Shown here: positions 18,559-30,163 of the stretch, one piece after another
How positions within the stretch are numbered: the stretch's first letter is position 1
Layout: every line of letters begins with the position of its first letter
Assembly: GCA_937983545.1 (NCBI GenBank)
Contig: CALJZP010000263.1
Coordinates: 1 to 35,376 of the forward strand
Direction: 5' to 3'
Length of the DNA: 35,376 nucleotides
Source of the DNA: an uncultured Azonexus sp.
Lineage (GTDB): Bacteria > Pseudomonadota > Gammaproteobacteria > Burkholderiales > Rhodocyclaceae
Position numbers and translations under genes: made by a program
Notes under the pieces: generated by a model
Databases searched by the model: none
What the model saw: the letters and a program-made list of their open reading frames with translations, nothing else
What the model was told of the DNA's origin: nothing

Positions 18559-18738
18559 TCATTATTTTCTCTTCAAGCGAGATCGCGAAAAATGGCCATA
18601 TCGATCTCGAGCGATTTTCTTTAACGGAGACTTGCAACAGAGGTTCGTACTCAACAACGAAAAGACTAGACAAACATCTATGAATTTTTCTGAGTCAGCC
18701 TTGGAAAACCCTACAAATCGCAAAATCCCGGCCCACCT

Positions 18739-19761
18739 ATGAGTCTAGCAGCCATGGTTTGGTCAATCGAACAGCGAATTGTTGTCGATCCCACTGCTCG
18801 CCATGTTCTTTTGTGCCTTGCAAATCGGGCGACGGTGGAGGGTAAAGCTGCTTTTCCTTCAGTGGAAACGCTACAACTCGATACGTGCCTGGCAGAGAGA
18901 ACGATCCGATACAAGCTTGGCCATCTGGAATCCCTTGGCGTCATCAAAAAAGGAGACCAAAGAATTTCAGCCAAATTCGTCGGCAGAGCGGATAGAACAC
19001 CTACGTGTTACGACTTATGCATACCTGATTCTTGGCTCGAGGCCTGGAATGAGCGCCGAGGTGCAGCAGTTGCACCCCGTGGCTCAACGAGGTGCAACGG
19101 GGAACAAAAACAGGTGCAAATTAAGGCACTACCGGGTGCACCAATTGCACCCAAACCGTCTCCTGAACCTCTTGAAAAACCTCCTCTGGGCAGCTCTGAA
19201 AATTCTGGAGGAAACGAGATCGAGTTAGATCGTCGTGGTGATGAATTGGATCTAAGCCTACTTCCTGAGGGACTGCACCTCGACGTTCTCCGGTTAGTTT
19301 CAACCACTGAAAAACCTCAAAACTATGCTGACCTGCTTGCTGCGCGAATGATGGACAACAAGTTGGATCCGCTAGAACGTCCTGTGCGCTGGCTTGAAAC
19401 AATTATCGCCAAAGGCAACCCTGACTTTTCACCCGCAGTAAAGATAGCGGGGAAACGCGAGATGCGCGCCCAAGAGGAACAACAAGCCCATCAAGCATTT
19501 ATACGTCGGCAAGAATCGGAAAATAGGCAGACTTTGGAAATTGCAAAAGCTCAAGCTCTTCTCGGCTCGTACTCCGAAGAAGAGCTTCTTCAAGTTGCGA
19601 ACGATGCAATTGAAGAGCTCCCAGGGCCGATAAAAACCAAAACACAGCATGAAGTGCGGTCTGAAGTATTTAGTCGCTCGTTAGGAAAAGCCATGACGCG
19701 CGTCGCGATCCTTAATGTCATTCGGCGCCGTCTGGAAAACGATAAACATCAGTACACATGA
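18739..19761 (+). CDS. Helix-turn-helix (winged-helix) protein, possible island replication protein
   Basis: N-terminal MVWSIEQRIVVDPTARHVLLCLANRATVEGKAAFPSVETLQLDTCLAERTIRYKLGHLESLGVIKKG resembles HTH_36/phage RepO-like winged helices; repeat arrays lie upstream. Confidence 0.7.
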   Translation: MSLAAMVWSIEQRIVVDPTARHVLLCLANRATVEGKAAFPSVETLQLDTCLAERTIRYKLGHLESLGVIKKGDQRISAKFVGRADRTPTCYDLCIPDSWLEAWNERRGAAVAPRGSTRCNGEQKQVQIKALPGAPIAPKPSPEPLEKPPLGSSENSGGNEIELDRRGDELDLSLLPEGLHLDVLRLVSTTEKPQNYADLLAARMMDNKLDPLERPVRWLETIIAKGNPDFSPAVKIAGKREMRAQEEQQAHQAFIRRQESENRQTLEIAKAQALLGSYSEEELLQVANDAIEELPGPIKTKTQHEVRSEVFSRSLGKAMTRVAILNVIRRRLENDKHQYT

Positions 19762-19820
19762 TCTCGACCCCCTCAAATTGCACAACTCGGGCATACCGGA
19801 CGAACAGAACAAACCACGTT

Positions 19821-19884
19821 CATTTGATCTTTTATGGGTCGGATAGTCCATTACTACATCTAAGAGGCCATTTCGGGCTGCATT
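19821..19884 (+). repeat. Copy B of a diverged approx. 65-bp repeat
   Basis: CATTTGA...CGGATAGTCCATTACTACATCTAAGAGGCCATTTCGGGCTGCATT; matches 18491-18558. Confidence 0.55.
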
Positions 19885-20108
19885 CTGGCCTTCCAACGGC
19901 CCCCTCTGTGCGCAAGAATTCTGGCATGCGTTGTGGTCACGGGTTGTTACTGAAAGGCGTTCTCAACTGGAACCATCTTTCTGCTCTCAAGTTTTTCGGC
20001 GGTCGAGTTTTGGCGGCCGATGCCTATTTAAATCAAAGATTCGAATTCTGAGAAATTCAGATTCAAATCGCTCAACATGAATAAATCGTCGCTAGTGGGG
20101 TGAGCAAT

Positions 20109-20291
20109 ATGTCGCGCTTGATAAGACTCGAAACGTGGGCAAAAAATGAATATGGAAATGATGCCCCTGATCCGCGGACTTTGCGGCGGTGGGCCCGAAA
20201 CGGGCAACTATTCCCTCCCGCTGAGCAGCATGGCAAATGTTGGTTCGTTTCCCCTGAAACAAAATACCAACGCCTCAAATTTTTCGTATAG
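20109..20291 (+). CDS. Excisionase-like protein
   Basis: MSRLIRLETWAKNEYGNDAPDPRTLRRWARNGQLFPPAEQHGKCWFVSPETKY, typical of small phage excisionases. Confidence 0.7.
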   Translation: MSRLIRLETWAKNEYGNDAPDPRTLRRWARNGQLFPPAEQHGKCWFVSPETKYQRLKFFV

Positions 20292-20300
20292 AGAAGAAAA

Positions 20301-20531
20301 ATGACCAGCAAGATCCTCATTAACCGCAAAAAGCTACTCTCGATGATTCCGCTGTCGGAGCGCACCATCTTCAATATGGAGCAGCGAGGGGAGTTCCCGC
20401 GACGCATTGCGCTCACTAGCCGGAACGTGGCCTGGGAGTTGAAGGAGGTCGAGGCGTGGATTGAGGCCCGCAAGTCGTCTGGTATTCAGGCGACGCGCCC
20501 CGGTTTCATGCCGATGACCGTGGCCGCCTGA
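20301..20531 (+). CDS. AlpA-family phage regulatory protein
   Basis: ILINRKKLLSMIPLSERTIFNMEQRGEFPRRIALTSRNVAWELKEVEAWIEAR, AlpA/MerR-like HTH; next to integrase. Confidence 0.85.
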   Translation: MTSKILINRKKLLSMIPLSERTIFNMEQRGEFPRRIALTSRNVAWELKEVEAWIEARKSSGIQATRPGFMPMTVAA

Positions 20532-21714
20532 GCGTCCATTCGTCAATCATGTCCGCCCAATCCTGCAGCATAGCCGCGCGTTGCTCCCGATACTCGGCCT
20601 TGTTGTACACCGCCCTGACGCCCTTCTGTTCGTGGGCAAGGCACTTCTCGATCCAGTCGGTGTTGTACCCGGCTTCATGCAATAAGGTGCTGGCCGTTCG
20701 GCGCAGATCGTGCGGCCCGAACTTCGCCAGAGCCTTGCCTTCTTTTTGCGCCAGTTTGTAGGTAAGCGTCAGCACCTGATTCAGGGTTGCGCTGCTCATG
20801 GGCGTGTCCGAGTCGTACCGCGACGGCAGCACATAGTCAGAGCCGCCCGCGAAGGTTTTCAGGGCAATGAAGATGTCCAGCACCTGCCTGGACAAATAGA
20901 CGTTGTGCGGGTTGCGCCGCTTCATCCGTTCCTTGGGAATCGTCCAAACCGCCTCGGTGAAATTAACCTCGCTCCAGGTCGCGTTCGTCAGTTCGCTCTT
21001 ACGTACCATCGTCAGCAGCAGTAATTTGGCCGCCGCCCGGATAGATGGCGCCGTGCCGATTCTCTCGATGTACTGGTACATCAGCGCGATCTCGTCGGGC
21101 GTCAGCGCCCGGTCGCGTGGCTCGAACTTGGCAATGGTGGTTGGCCTGACCATTTCCGCCGGGTTCTCGACCTTCTGGCCACGCTCAATTGCCCACCGGA
21201 ACACCTGCATGACCACCTCGCGCACGTGCACCGCTGTAGCCGGTGCGCCGCGCTCCACGATGGCGTCGGTCAGGATCCGCAAGTCCTCGTGGGTGATCTC
21301 GGCCAGCTTCTGGTTCCCGAACTTGGGCTTCAACTCGCGCTCATAGACCGACCGGCGCATGTCGCGGGTGGAGTCGGCCATCTGGTAGCCACGCAGCCAC
21401 TTTTCCGCCCAGGCACCGAACGTCTCGGCATCCTTCACGCGGGCCTTGTCCCGCGCCTTCTCCTTCGCCGGGGATTTCCCGCCGGCAATCATCTTCTTTG
21501 CCTCGCCCAACTGCTCGCGGGCTTCCGACAGGGTGATGCCACCAACGCCGTAGCGCCCGAAGGTGATGGTCTCCTGCCTGCCGTTGATCGAGTAGTTGTA
21601 GCGGAACGAGATCGACCCAGCAGGCGTGACGGCCGCATAGAGGCCGTCGCGGTCGTTCACTTTGTACAGCTTGTCCTGCGGCTTGAGGTTCCGCAGCTTG
21701 GTATCGGTCAGCAT
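20506..21714 (-). CDS. P4-type tyrosine integrase
   Basis: MLTDTKLRNLKPQDKLYKVNDRDGLYAAVTPAGSISFRYNYSINGRQETITFGRYG arm-binding domain; VRKSELTNATW, GPHDLRRTASTLLHEAGY, CLAHEQKGVRAVYNKAEY. Confidence 0.95.
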   Translation of the reverse strand: MLTDTKLRNLKPQDKLYKVNDRDGLYAAVTPAGSISFRYNYSINGRQETITFGRYGVGGITLSEAREQLGEAKKMIAGGKSPAKEKARDKARVKDAETFGAWAEKWLRGYQMADSTRDMRRSVYERELKPKFGNQKLAEITHEDLRILTDAIVERGAPATAVHVREVVMQVFRWAIERGQKVENPAEMVRPTTIAKFEPRDRALTPDEIALMYQYIERIGTAPSIRAAAKLLLLTMVRKSELTNATWSEVNFTEAVWTIPKERMKRRNPHNVYLSRQVLDIFIALKTFAGGSDYVLPSRYDSDTPMSSATLNQVLTLTYKLAQKEGKALAKFGPHDLRRTASTLLHEAGYNTDWIEKCLAHEQKGVRAVYNKAEYREQRAAMLQDWADMIDEWTLRRPRSSA

Positions 21715-21737
21715 GGTCTCCGTCCTTTTCAGATTCG

Positions 21738-21880
21738 TAATACCATGCTCTGAAATATCGCTCGTTTTGCCTCTAGAGCCTTTGTTTATAAAGGTTTTTC
21801 CAATTTTAATACCATGAACAACCGGAAAGTCGTGGCATGGTATCGAGCGAAGTCATGGCATCAATCAAAATAATACCATT
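21738..21880. promoter_or_regulatory. Candidate integrase/Xis arm-type sites (ATACCAT repeats)
   Basis: TAATACCATG at 21738-21747 and 21807-21816; inverted GGCATGGTAT at 21834-21843; TAATACCATT at 21871-21880. Confidence 0.5.
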
Positions 21881-21951
21881 CGCCATGCCATAAAAAAACA
21901 GTGCTTGTGGGTGCGTCATGTTGCCAACTGATGCCAAATCCAGACGCAAAA

Positions 21952-21973
21952 AAGCCCGCATTTACGCGGGCTT
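21952..21973 (-). terminator. Rho-independent terminator downstream of guaA
   Basis: Minus strand AAGCCCGC-GTAAAT-GCGGGCTT followed by TTTT. Confidence 0.8.
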
Positions 21974-22020
21974 ACGGGGTATTTCGTGCTTTTGGTTGCC
22001 AGTCGTTACCTAACGCCCGA

Positions 22021-23655
22021 TCATTCCCACTCGATGGTTGCCGGCGGCTTGCCAGAAACGTCGTATACCACCCGGTTCAGCCCGCGAACTTCGTTGATGA
22101 TCCGGTTCGAGACCCGGCCGAGCAACTCGTACGGCAGATGCGCCCAATGCGCGGTCATGAAGTCGCTGGTGACCACGGCGCGCAGGGCAACGACATTCTC
22201 GTAGGTACGCCCATCACCCATGACGCCAACACTCTTGACCGGCAGGAAGACGGCAAAAGCCTGGCTGGTCAGGTCGTACCAGCTCTTGCCGACGTCGGCT
22301 GCTGTACAGGCACCGGACGCGACATCGCGCTCGGTGGCGTGCGTGGCACGCAACTCGTCGATGAAGATCGCATCGGCACGCTGCAGCAGGCTGGCCGACT
22401 CACGCTTGACCTCGCCGAGGATACGCACGCCGAGGCCCGGCCCCGGGAACGGATGGCGGTAGACCATTTCGCGCGGCAGGCCCAGCGCGACGCCCAATTC
22501 GCGGACTTCGTCCTTGAACAGCTCGCGCAAGGGTTCCAGCAGCTTGAGATGCATGTCTTCAGGCAGGCCGCCGACGTTATGGTGGCTCTTGATCGTGTGG
22601 GCGCCCTTCTTGCCCTTGCCGGCCGATTCGATCACATCCGGGTAGATCGTGCCCTGAGCTAGCCACTTGGCGGCAGAGAGCTTCTTCGATTCTGCCTGGA
22701 AGACCTCGACGAACTCCTTGCCGATGATCTTGCGCTTCTGCTCGGGATCGCTGACCCCGGCCAGCTTGCCCATAAAGTCGTCGACCGCGTCGACGCGAAT
22801 GACCTTGACCCCGAGGTTGCGGGCGAACATATCCATGACCATGTCGCCTTCGTTGAGGCGCAGCAAACCGTGGTCGACGAAAACGCAAGTCAGCTGGTCG
22901 CCGATCGCCCTGTGGATCAATGCTGCGGCCACGCTCGAATCGACGCCGCCGGACAGGCCAAGGATGACCTCCTCATCACCCACCTGGCGCTGGATCGCAT
23001 CCACTGCCTCGGCGATGTAGTCGCCCATCACCCAATCGGTGCCGCAACCGCAGATACCGTGCACGAAGCGCTCAAGGATCGCCCGCCCCTGCTGGGTATG
23101 GGTCACTTCCGGGTGGAACTGGACTGCATAGAACTTGCGGCTCTCGTCGGCCATCGCGGCAATCGGGCAAGAAGCGGTCGAGGCCATCTTGACGAAACCG
23201 GGCGGCAGTTCCATGACTGAATCGCCGTGGCTCATCCAGACCTTCAGCATGCCGTGGCCTTCAGGGCTGTAGAAGTCGGCAATGTCGTTGAGCAGCGCGG
23301 TATGGCCGTGGGCGCGGACTTCCGAATAGCCGAATTCGCGGGCCTTGCCGGCAGCCTCGGCGGTCATCACCTGGCCGCCCAGCTGCTGGGCCATGGTCTG
23401 CATGCCGTAGCAGATGCCGAGCACCGGAATCCCCAATTCGAACACGACATTCGGCGCACGCGGCGTATCGCCCTCGGTCACCGAACTGGGGCCACCAGAG
23501 AGAATGATGCCCTTGGCACCGTAGTTGCGGATGAATTCGTCGGAAACGTCGTACGGATGAATTTCGCAGAAAACCTTGGCTTCGCGCACGCGACGGGCAA
23601 TCAACTGCGTGACCTGGGAACCGAAATCGAGGATGAGGATTTTTTGATGGGACAT
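22021..23655 (-). CDS. guaA: GMP synthase (glutamine-hydrolysing)
   Basis: [63 protein letters not shown]-terminal [14 protein letters not shown]. Start reassigned to 23655. Confidence 0.98.
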   Translation of the reverse strand: MSHQKILILDFGSQVTQLIARRVREAKVFCEIHPYDVSDEFIRNYGAKGIILSGGPSSVTEGDTPRAPNVVFELGIPVLGICYGMQTMAQQLGGQVMTAEAAGKAREFGYSEVRAHGHTALLNDIADFYSPEGHGMLKVWMSHGDSVMELPPGFVKMASTASCPIAAMADESRKFYAVQFHPEVTHTQQGRAILERFVHGICGCGTDWVMGDYIAEAVDAIQRQVGDEEVILGLSGGVDSSVAAALIHRAIGDQLTCVFVDHGLLRLNEGDMVMDMFARNLGVKVIRVDAVDDFMGKLAGVSDPEQKRKIIGKEFVEVFQAESKKLSAAKWLAQGTIYPDVIESAGKGKKGAHTIKSHHNVGGLPEDMHLKLLEPLRELFKDEVRELGVALGLPREMVYRHPFPGPGLGVRILGEVKRESASLLQRADAIFIDELRATHATERDVASGACTAADVGKSWYDLTSQAFAVFLPVKSVGVMGDGRTYENVVALRAVVTSDFMTAHWAHLPYELLGRVSNRIINEVRGLNRVVYDVSGKPPATIEWE

Positions 23656-23716
23656 TTTCAATGCCTTGAATGAACAAGGGCGGCTCCGCGAGCCGCCCTG
23701 AGGACCATGAGGACGA

Positions 23717-25740
<2,024 letters not shown>

Positions 25741-25752
25741 CCCCAGCCTGAA

Positions 25753-26079
25753 TTAGCCCTCAGAGGCGTCGGCATCGCCGGCGCCTTTTTTCATGACCTT
25801 GCCCTCCGCGGCACGCTGCTTGCGGACTTCCTTGGGGTCGGCGATCAACGGCCGATAGATCTCGATCCGGTCCTTATCCCGCAATACCGCATCGAGTTTG
25901 GACAATTTGTTCCAGATTCCGAACTTGTTCTTCCTGATATCGATTTCCGGGTATTTCGCCAAAAGTCCGGATGCATCAAGCCCATGCTGCACGGTCGCTC
26001 CCTCAGGAACCCGAACACGTACGACCTCCTGCTTGTTGCTCATGGCATAGCAGACTTCAACATTGAGCGTTTCAGCCAT
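25753..26079 (-). CDS. rnfH: RnfH family protein
   Basis: VEVCYAMSNKQEVVRVRVPEGATVQHGL...IDIRKNKFGIWNKLSKLDAVLRDKDRIEIYRPLIADPKEVRKQRA; downstream of ratA. Confidence 0.9.
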   Translation of the reverse strand: MAETLNVEVCYAMSNKQEVVRVRVPEGATVQHGLDASGLLAKYPEIDIRKNKFGIWNKLSKLDAVLRDKDRIEIYRPLIADPKEVRKQRAAEGKVMKKGAGDADASEG

Positions 26080-26515
26080 TGGTGGCTCCATAGACTTGGC
26101 TTGCACGCCTCACGAAGGCGTCGACAAAGGTGTTGGCAATGTGACTGAATACAGGGCCGATGACCTTTTCGAACAGCTTGCTCGAAAATTCGTAGTGCAA
26201 CTTGAACTCGATCTTGCAGGCGTTCTCGGCCAGAGCCTTGAAGTACCACGCCCCTTCCAGTCGCCGAAACGGCCCGTCAATCAAGCGAATGCTCATCTGG
26301 TGAGCGTATTCTTTGTCGTTTTCGGTCGTAAACGACGATTTGACGGCATGATAATTGATATGCAGCGTCGCAACCGTCTTCACCGAATCCCGATACTTGA
26401 CTTCGGTGTGACTGCACCACGGAAGAAACGCGGGGTAATCCTCGCAACGGTCGACCAGTTCGAACATTTGTTCGGCCGATTGCTCGATCAAGACTGTCTT
26501 TTCAACCAGAGCCAT
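26072..26515 (-). CDS. ratA: RatA/COQ10-like SRPBCC protein
   Basis: MALVEKTVLIEQSAEQMFELVDRCEDYPAFLPWC; conserved ratA-rnfH arrangement divergent from smpB. Confidence 0.9.
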   Translation of the reverse strand: MALVEKTVLIEQSAEQMFELVDRCEDYPAFLPWCSHTEVKYRDSVKTVATLHINYHAVKSSFTTENDKEYAHQMSIRLIDGPFRRLEGAWYFKALAENACKIEFKLHYEFSSKLFEKVIGPVFSHIANTFVDAFVRRASQVYGATNG

Positions 26516-26573
26516 GCAGTGGCAGCGTTCCTGTATCCTGTAGAATGGCAATTTTAATGGATCGCCAAGCAGC

Positions 26574-27023
26574 ATGAGCATTACGGTCAATAAAAAAGCC
26601 TTCCACGATTACTTCGTCGAAGACAAGTACGAGGCGGGCATGGTTCTCGAAGGATGGGAAGTCAAGGCCATTCGTGCCGGCCGGATGAACATCAAGGAAT
26701 CCTACGTCATCATCAAGGGCGGAGAACTCTTTCTGATCGGCATGCATATCAGCCCGCTCACGACTGCCTCGACGCACAACAAGCACGATCCGACGCGCAC
26801 GCGCAAACTGCTCCTGCACGGAAACGAAATCAGCAAGCTCATCGGCAAGGTCGAACGTGCCGGTTACGCTCTGGTGCCGCTCGACTTGCACTTTCTGCGC
26901 GGAAGGATCAAGCTCGAAATCGGATTGGCCAAGGGCAAAAAACAACACGACAAACGCGCAAGCGAACTGGAAAAGGACTCCAAACGGGAAGCGCAACGTG
27001 CTATGAAAGAACACCAGAGATAA
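26574..27023 (+). CDS. smpB: SsrA-binding protein
   Basis: [45 protein letters not shown]. Confidence 0.97.
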   Translation: MSITVNKKAFHDYFVEDKYEAGMVLEGWEVKAIRAGRMNIKESYVIIKGGELFLIGMHISPLTTASTHNKHDPTRTRKLLLHGNEISKLIGKVERAGYALVPLDLHFLRGRIKLEIGLAKGKKQHDKRASELEKDSKREAQRAMKEHQR

Positions 27024-27106
27024 AGCACGGTTTATCGACTTTTATCAAACCCCGGCCGAATCAGTTCAAGCATGATGAGCAATGTCGAACACTCGAAAGC
27101 TCGACC

Positions 27107-27742
27107 ATGAAAGCATCCCGCATTATTCTCGCCGATGACCACCTTTTGATTCGTGCCGGCATCCGCGCTCTTTTCGAAACACTCCCCGATCACGAACTCG
27201 TCGCGGAATGCTCCGATGGCCACGAAGCCGTTGCCGCCATCCGGAAACTTTCACCGGATGCCATCCTGCTCGACATTGCAATGCCGGGCCCATCGGGAAT
27301 AGAGGTCACGCAAACCATCCGCCAGTTCGACACCAACACGCGAATACTGATTCTCTCCAGCATTGACCGCCCGGAAATCATTGAACAGGGAATGGCTGCC
27401 GGGGCCAATGGCTATCTGCTCAAGGATTTCGTCATCACCGAACTCCTCGAAGCCCTGAATACCGTACTGATTGGCAAGACCTACCTGTCGCCGCGCATTC
27501 GCGGCTACGCGGCGACACCCGGCGGCAACGGATCAAGCAATGGCGGAAATCAACTCACTTCCAGGCAAAGGGAAGTACTACGCCTGGTTGCCTCGGGAAA
27601 AACCACCAAGGAAATTGCCCGCGACCTGGGTATCAGCCCCAAAACGGTGGAGTTCCACCGTGGGCGCCTGATGGAGCGGATCGGCGCTCACGATGTCACC
27701 GGGCTGACCCGCTTCGCCGTTCAGTCAGGTGTTCTCAGCTAG
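27107..27742 (+). CDS. LuxR/NarL-family response regulator
   Basis: Receiver domain (IILADDHLLIRAGIRALFE, DAILLDIAMPGPSGIEV) plus LuxR HTH (LTSRQREVLRLVASGKTTKEIARDLGISPKTVEFHRGRLMERIG). Confidence 0.93.
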   Translation: MKASRIILADDHLLIRAGIRALFETLPDHELVAECSDGHEAVAAIRKLSPDAILLDIAMPGPSGIEVTQTIRQFDTNTRILILSSIDRPEIIEQGMAAGANGYLLKDFVITELLEALNTVLIGKTYLSPRIRGYAATPGGNGSSNGGNQLTSRQREVLRLVASGKTTKEIARDLGISPKTVEFHRGRLMERIGAHDVTGLTRFAVQSGVLS

Positions 27743-27754
27743 GCAAGCGAAGGC

Positions 27755-28156
27755 TTAAGCCGACGGCCCTTCGAAATACGCCTTCATCTCGGAAGCCATG
27801 CAGTTCAGGCAGTTGCACAAGGTTTCGGCCATCAACACCCAGTCTTCTCCGGCGAACATCGCATCGGCCTGGGTTGGATGCTTGCGAAGAGAGTCTTCGA
27901 AGCGCCGCGCAATATCCACGCACTGATGGCCGGAAAACAGCACACAACTGCTACGAATATCGTGCAGTGCATTCTTGAGGGCAGGATGATCTCCGGCACT
28001 GAGCGCCAACAGCATCCTCTCAAGGAGATTGGGATAGTTCGTCAGAAACAGACCGGCCAGACGCTTCGCCGTTTCTTCATTACGACCAAGGTTTTGCAAC
28101 AAGTAATCGAGGTTGCAATACCCTCCTTGAAATCTTGGAAAGTCGTTCTCCGACAT
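27755..28156 (-). CDS. Hpt-like phosphotransfer domain protein
   Basis: 133 aa; ALHDIRSSCVLFSGHQCVDIARRFEDSLR resembles an Hpt helix with phosphoacceptor His. Confidence 0.65.
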   Translation of the reverse strand: MSENDFPRFQGGYCNLDYLLQNLGRNEETAKRLAGLFLTNYPNLLERMLLALSAGDHPALKNALHDIRSSCVLFSGHQCVDIARRFEDSLRKHPTQADAMFAGEDWVLMAETLCNCLNCMASEMKAYFEGPSA

Positions 28157-28288
28157 AAAGCAGACCTGGTTTTTTGTATTATTCGGTCATAGCTTAGGTG
28201 CAACGACGAGCCCCGGGGAACTGGGCATTACCCTAGGTCATCAGGAAAAGATGGCATGTCGTCAAACGGACACCCTCAAAAAAACACA

Positions 28289-28316
28289 AAGCCCGAAAGC
28301 GTGGCTTATCGGGCTT
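28289..28316 (-). terminator. Rho-independent terminator of tRNA-Asp
   Basis: Minus strand AAGCCCG...CGGGCTTTGTGTTTTTTT. Confidence 0.65.
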
Positions 28317-28325
28317 CAAGATGAC

Positions 28326-28402
28326 TGGCGGAGTGGACGGGACTCGAACCCGCGACCCACGGCGTGACAGGCCGGTATTCTACCCGACTGAACTCCCACT
28401 CC
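28326..28402 (-). tRNA. tRNA-Asp (GUC)
   Basis: Minus strand GGAGTGGGAGTTCAGTCGGGTAGAATACCGGCCTGTCACGCCGTGGGTCGCGGGTTCGAGTCCCGTCCACTCCGCCA; anticodon GTC; 77 nt including CCA. Confidence 0.95.
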
Positions 28403-28510
28403 GCGTCGGGCCCGTCCGCCGGTCAGCGGCGAGCGGGGCGAATAATAGCATGGTCCTGTGTTTGCGGGCGAATCACAACGACTACAATTGATATTTTTCG
28501 CCATCAGACA

Positions 28511-30130
28511 ATGCCGATGACCGATATCGGATCACTCAACCTCGCATGGTCACAGGCCATGATTGCCGGGTTCGTCTCCGCCGGTATTTCCGACGCAGTC
28601 ATTTCTCCGGGATCGCGCTCGACACCGCTGGCACTCGCGCTACTACGGCAGGCGGGATTGCGCAGCCATGTTGCCGTTGATGAGCGCAGTGCGGCATTTT
28701 TCGGCCTGGGCATCGCCAAGGCACAGCGACGTCCGGTCATTCTGCTGGCCACCTCTGGGACGGCGCCCGCCAACTGGCTCCCGGCCATCATCGAAGCCAG
28801 CCAGGCCGGTGTTCCGCTGATTGCCGTTTCTGCCGACCGCCCCCCGGAATTGCATGGCTGTGGAGCTAACCAGACCGTTCCGCAAACATCAATGTTCGCG
28901 CCTTACGTCAGGGCAACGCACGCGCTTGGTTTACCCAGTGCAGATTTCGATCCGGGATATGCGCATCGGCTGGCAGCCCAGATTGTGGAGCAGGCCACTT
29001 GGCCCTACCCCGGCCCGGTCCATATCAACCAACCCTTCCACGAACCTTTGGTGCCGACAGCGAACCCTCTCGCTGCGGCCAGACTTCCCCCCATTCGGTT
29101 CAGCCATTCCCTAGACGAACCGGACCAGCAAACGTTGAGCGAACTGGCCAACCGCCTCTCAGGCCGCCCCGGCATCGTCGTGTGCGGAGAAATGCCTCTC
29201 GATGAAAAACGTAACAACCCCCTGGTCGGGCTGGCCAGAGCCCTGGGTTGCCCCATCCTGGCCGAACCGCTGTCCGGACTGCGCTTCGGTCCGCATGACC
29301 GATCCCATCTTTGTGTCGGCTATAACCGTTGGCTGGAAAGCCCCGATGCCGACGAAATGCCGCCCCCCGAATGGATCATTCGCTTCGGCGCCTTTCCGGT
29401 CACGCGCAAGCTGCAGAATTACCTCTCGGGCAGCCCAGCCACCCAAATCGTGGTCTCCCCCTGGACACAGTGGGCAGACCCTGTACGCAAACTGACTGAC
29501 TTGCTGCGCAGCGACCCCGAATTGTTCTGCACCGCAATGCTACGCGAGCGCCTGAAACCGGCAAACGAAAATTGGCTTGGGAAATTTCTCGCCCTGGAAC
29601 AACAAGTAGCGGAGCCGGACGCTCCCAATCACATCCAGGCCATCATCAATGCCCTGCCCCCCGGGACTGCCCTGTTCGTCGGCAACTCGCTCGCCATCCG
29701 GGAACTGGACTCGATGTCCGGCCATTCAGACAAAGCACTATCCATCCATGCCAACCGCGGCGCCAGCGGAATCGATGGCAACATCTCCACCGCCGCCGGC
29801 ATCGCCAGTGCGCAAGGCGCTACCGTGGCCCTGATCGGCGACCTGACCTGCCAGCACGACATCGGTGGCCTGGCTCTGACCCGCGGCCTCGACATCGTCA
29901 TCATCGTGGTCAACAACGGCGGAGGCGGCATTTTCGACCACCTCCCCCAGCATTCGCTTCCCGAATTCCTCGACGGCTGGCGAACGCCGCAGCATATCGA
30001 TTTCGAACATGCCGCCAAGACATTTGGCCTGACCTACCACCGCGTCGATACAACAGACAACCTGAGTCGCAGACTCGGCAGCGCACTGGCGGACGGCGGG
30101 CCGCAACTGATCGAACTGAAACTGGCCTAA
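28511..30130 (+). CDS. menD: 2-succinyl-5-enolpyruvyl-6-hydroxy-3-cyclohexene-1-carboxylate synthase
   Basis: ISDAVISPGSRSTPLALAL, VDERSAAFFGLGIAKAQRRPVILLATSGTAPANWLPAIIEA, VVNNGGGGIFDHLPQ (ThDP-binding). Confidence 0.93.
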   Translation: MPMTDIGSLNLAWSQAMIAGFVSAGISDAVISPGSRSTPLALALLRQAGLRSHVAVDERSAAFFGLGIAKAQRRPVILLATSGTAPANWLPAIIEASQAGVPLIAVSADRPPELHGCGANQTVPQTSMFAPYVRATHALGLPSADFDPGYAHRLAAQIVEQATWPYPGPVHINQPFHEPLVPTANPLAAARLPPIRFSHSLDEPDQQTLSELANRLSGRPGIVVCGEMPLDEKRNNPLVGLARALGCPILAEPLSGLRFGPHDRSHLCVGYNRWLESPDADEMPPPEWIIRFGAFPVTRKLQNYLSGSPATQIVVSPWTQWADPVRKLTDLLRSDPELFCTAMLRERLKPANENWLGKFLALEQQVAEPDAPNHIQAIINALPPGTALFVGNSLAIRELDSMSGHSDKALSIHANRGASGIDGNISTAAGIASAQGATVALIGDLTCQHDIGGLALTRGLDIVIIVVNNGGGGIFDHLPQHSLPEFLDGWRTPQHIDFEHAAKTFGLTYHRVDTTDNLSRRLGSALADGGPQLIELKLA

Positions 30131-30163
30131 GCTGAAAACGGCAAACAGGTAAAATCCGCCCCC

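Noticed and set aside
18494-18742. 82 aa plus-strand ORF before the winged-helix gene
   Set aside because: Its frame differs from the frame giving similarity between the two 65-bp repeats; probably leader DNA.
19758-20051. 97 aa plus-strand ORF
   Set aside because: Contains repeat copy B and shows no domain; cannot separate a small gene from conserved non-coding DNA, so not called.
22016-22036. Direct repeat of the guaA 3' end inside the window
   Set aside because: No second copy was seen; the matching att must be outside the window if it exists.
21901-22662. 253 aa plus-strand ORF over the guaA 3' end
   Set aside because: Antisense to guaA and crosses its terminator.
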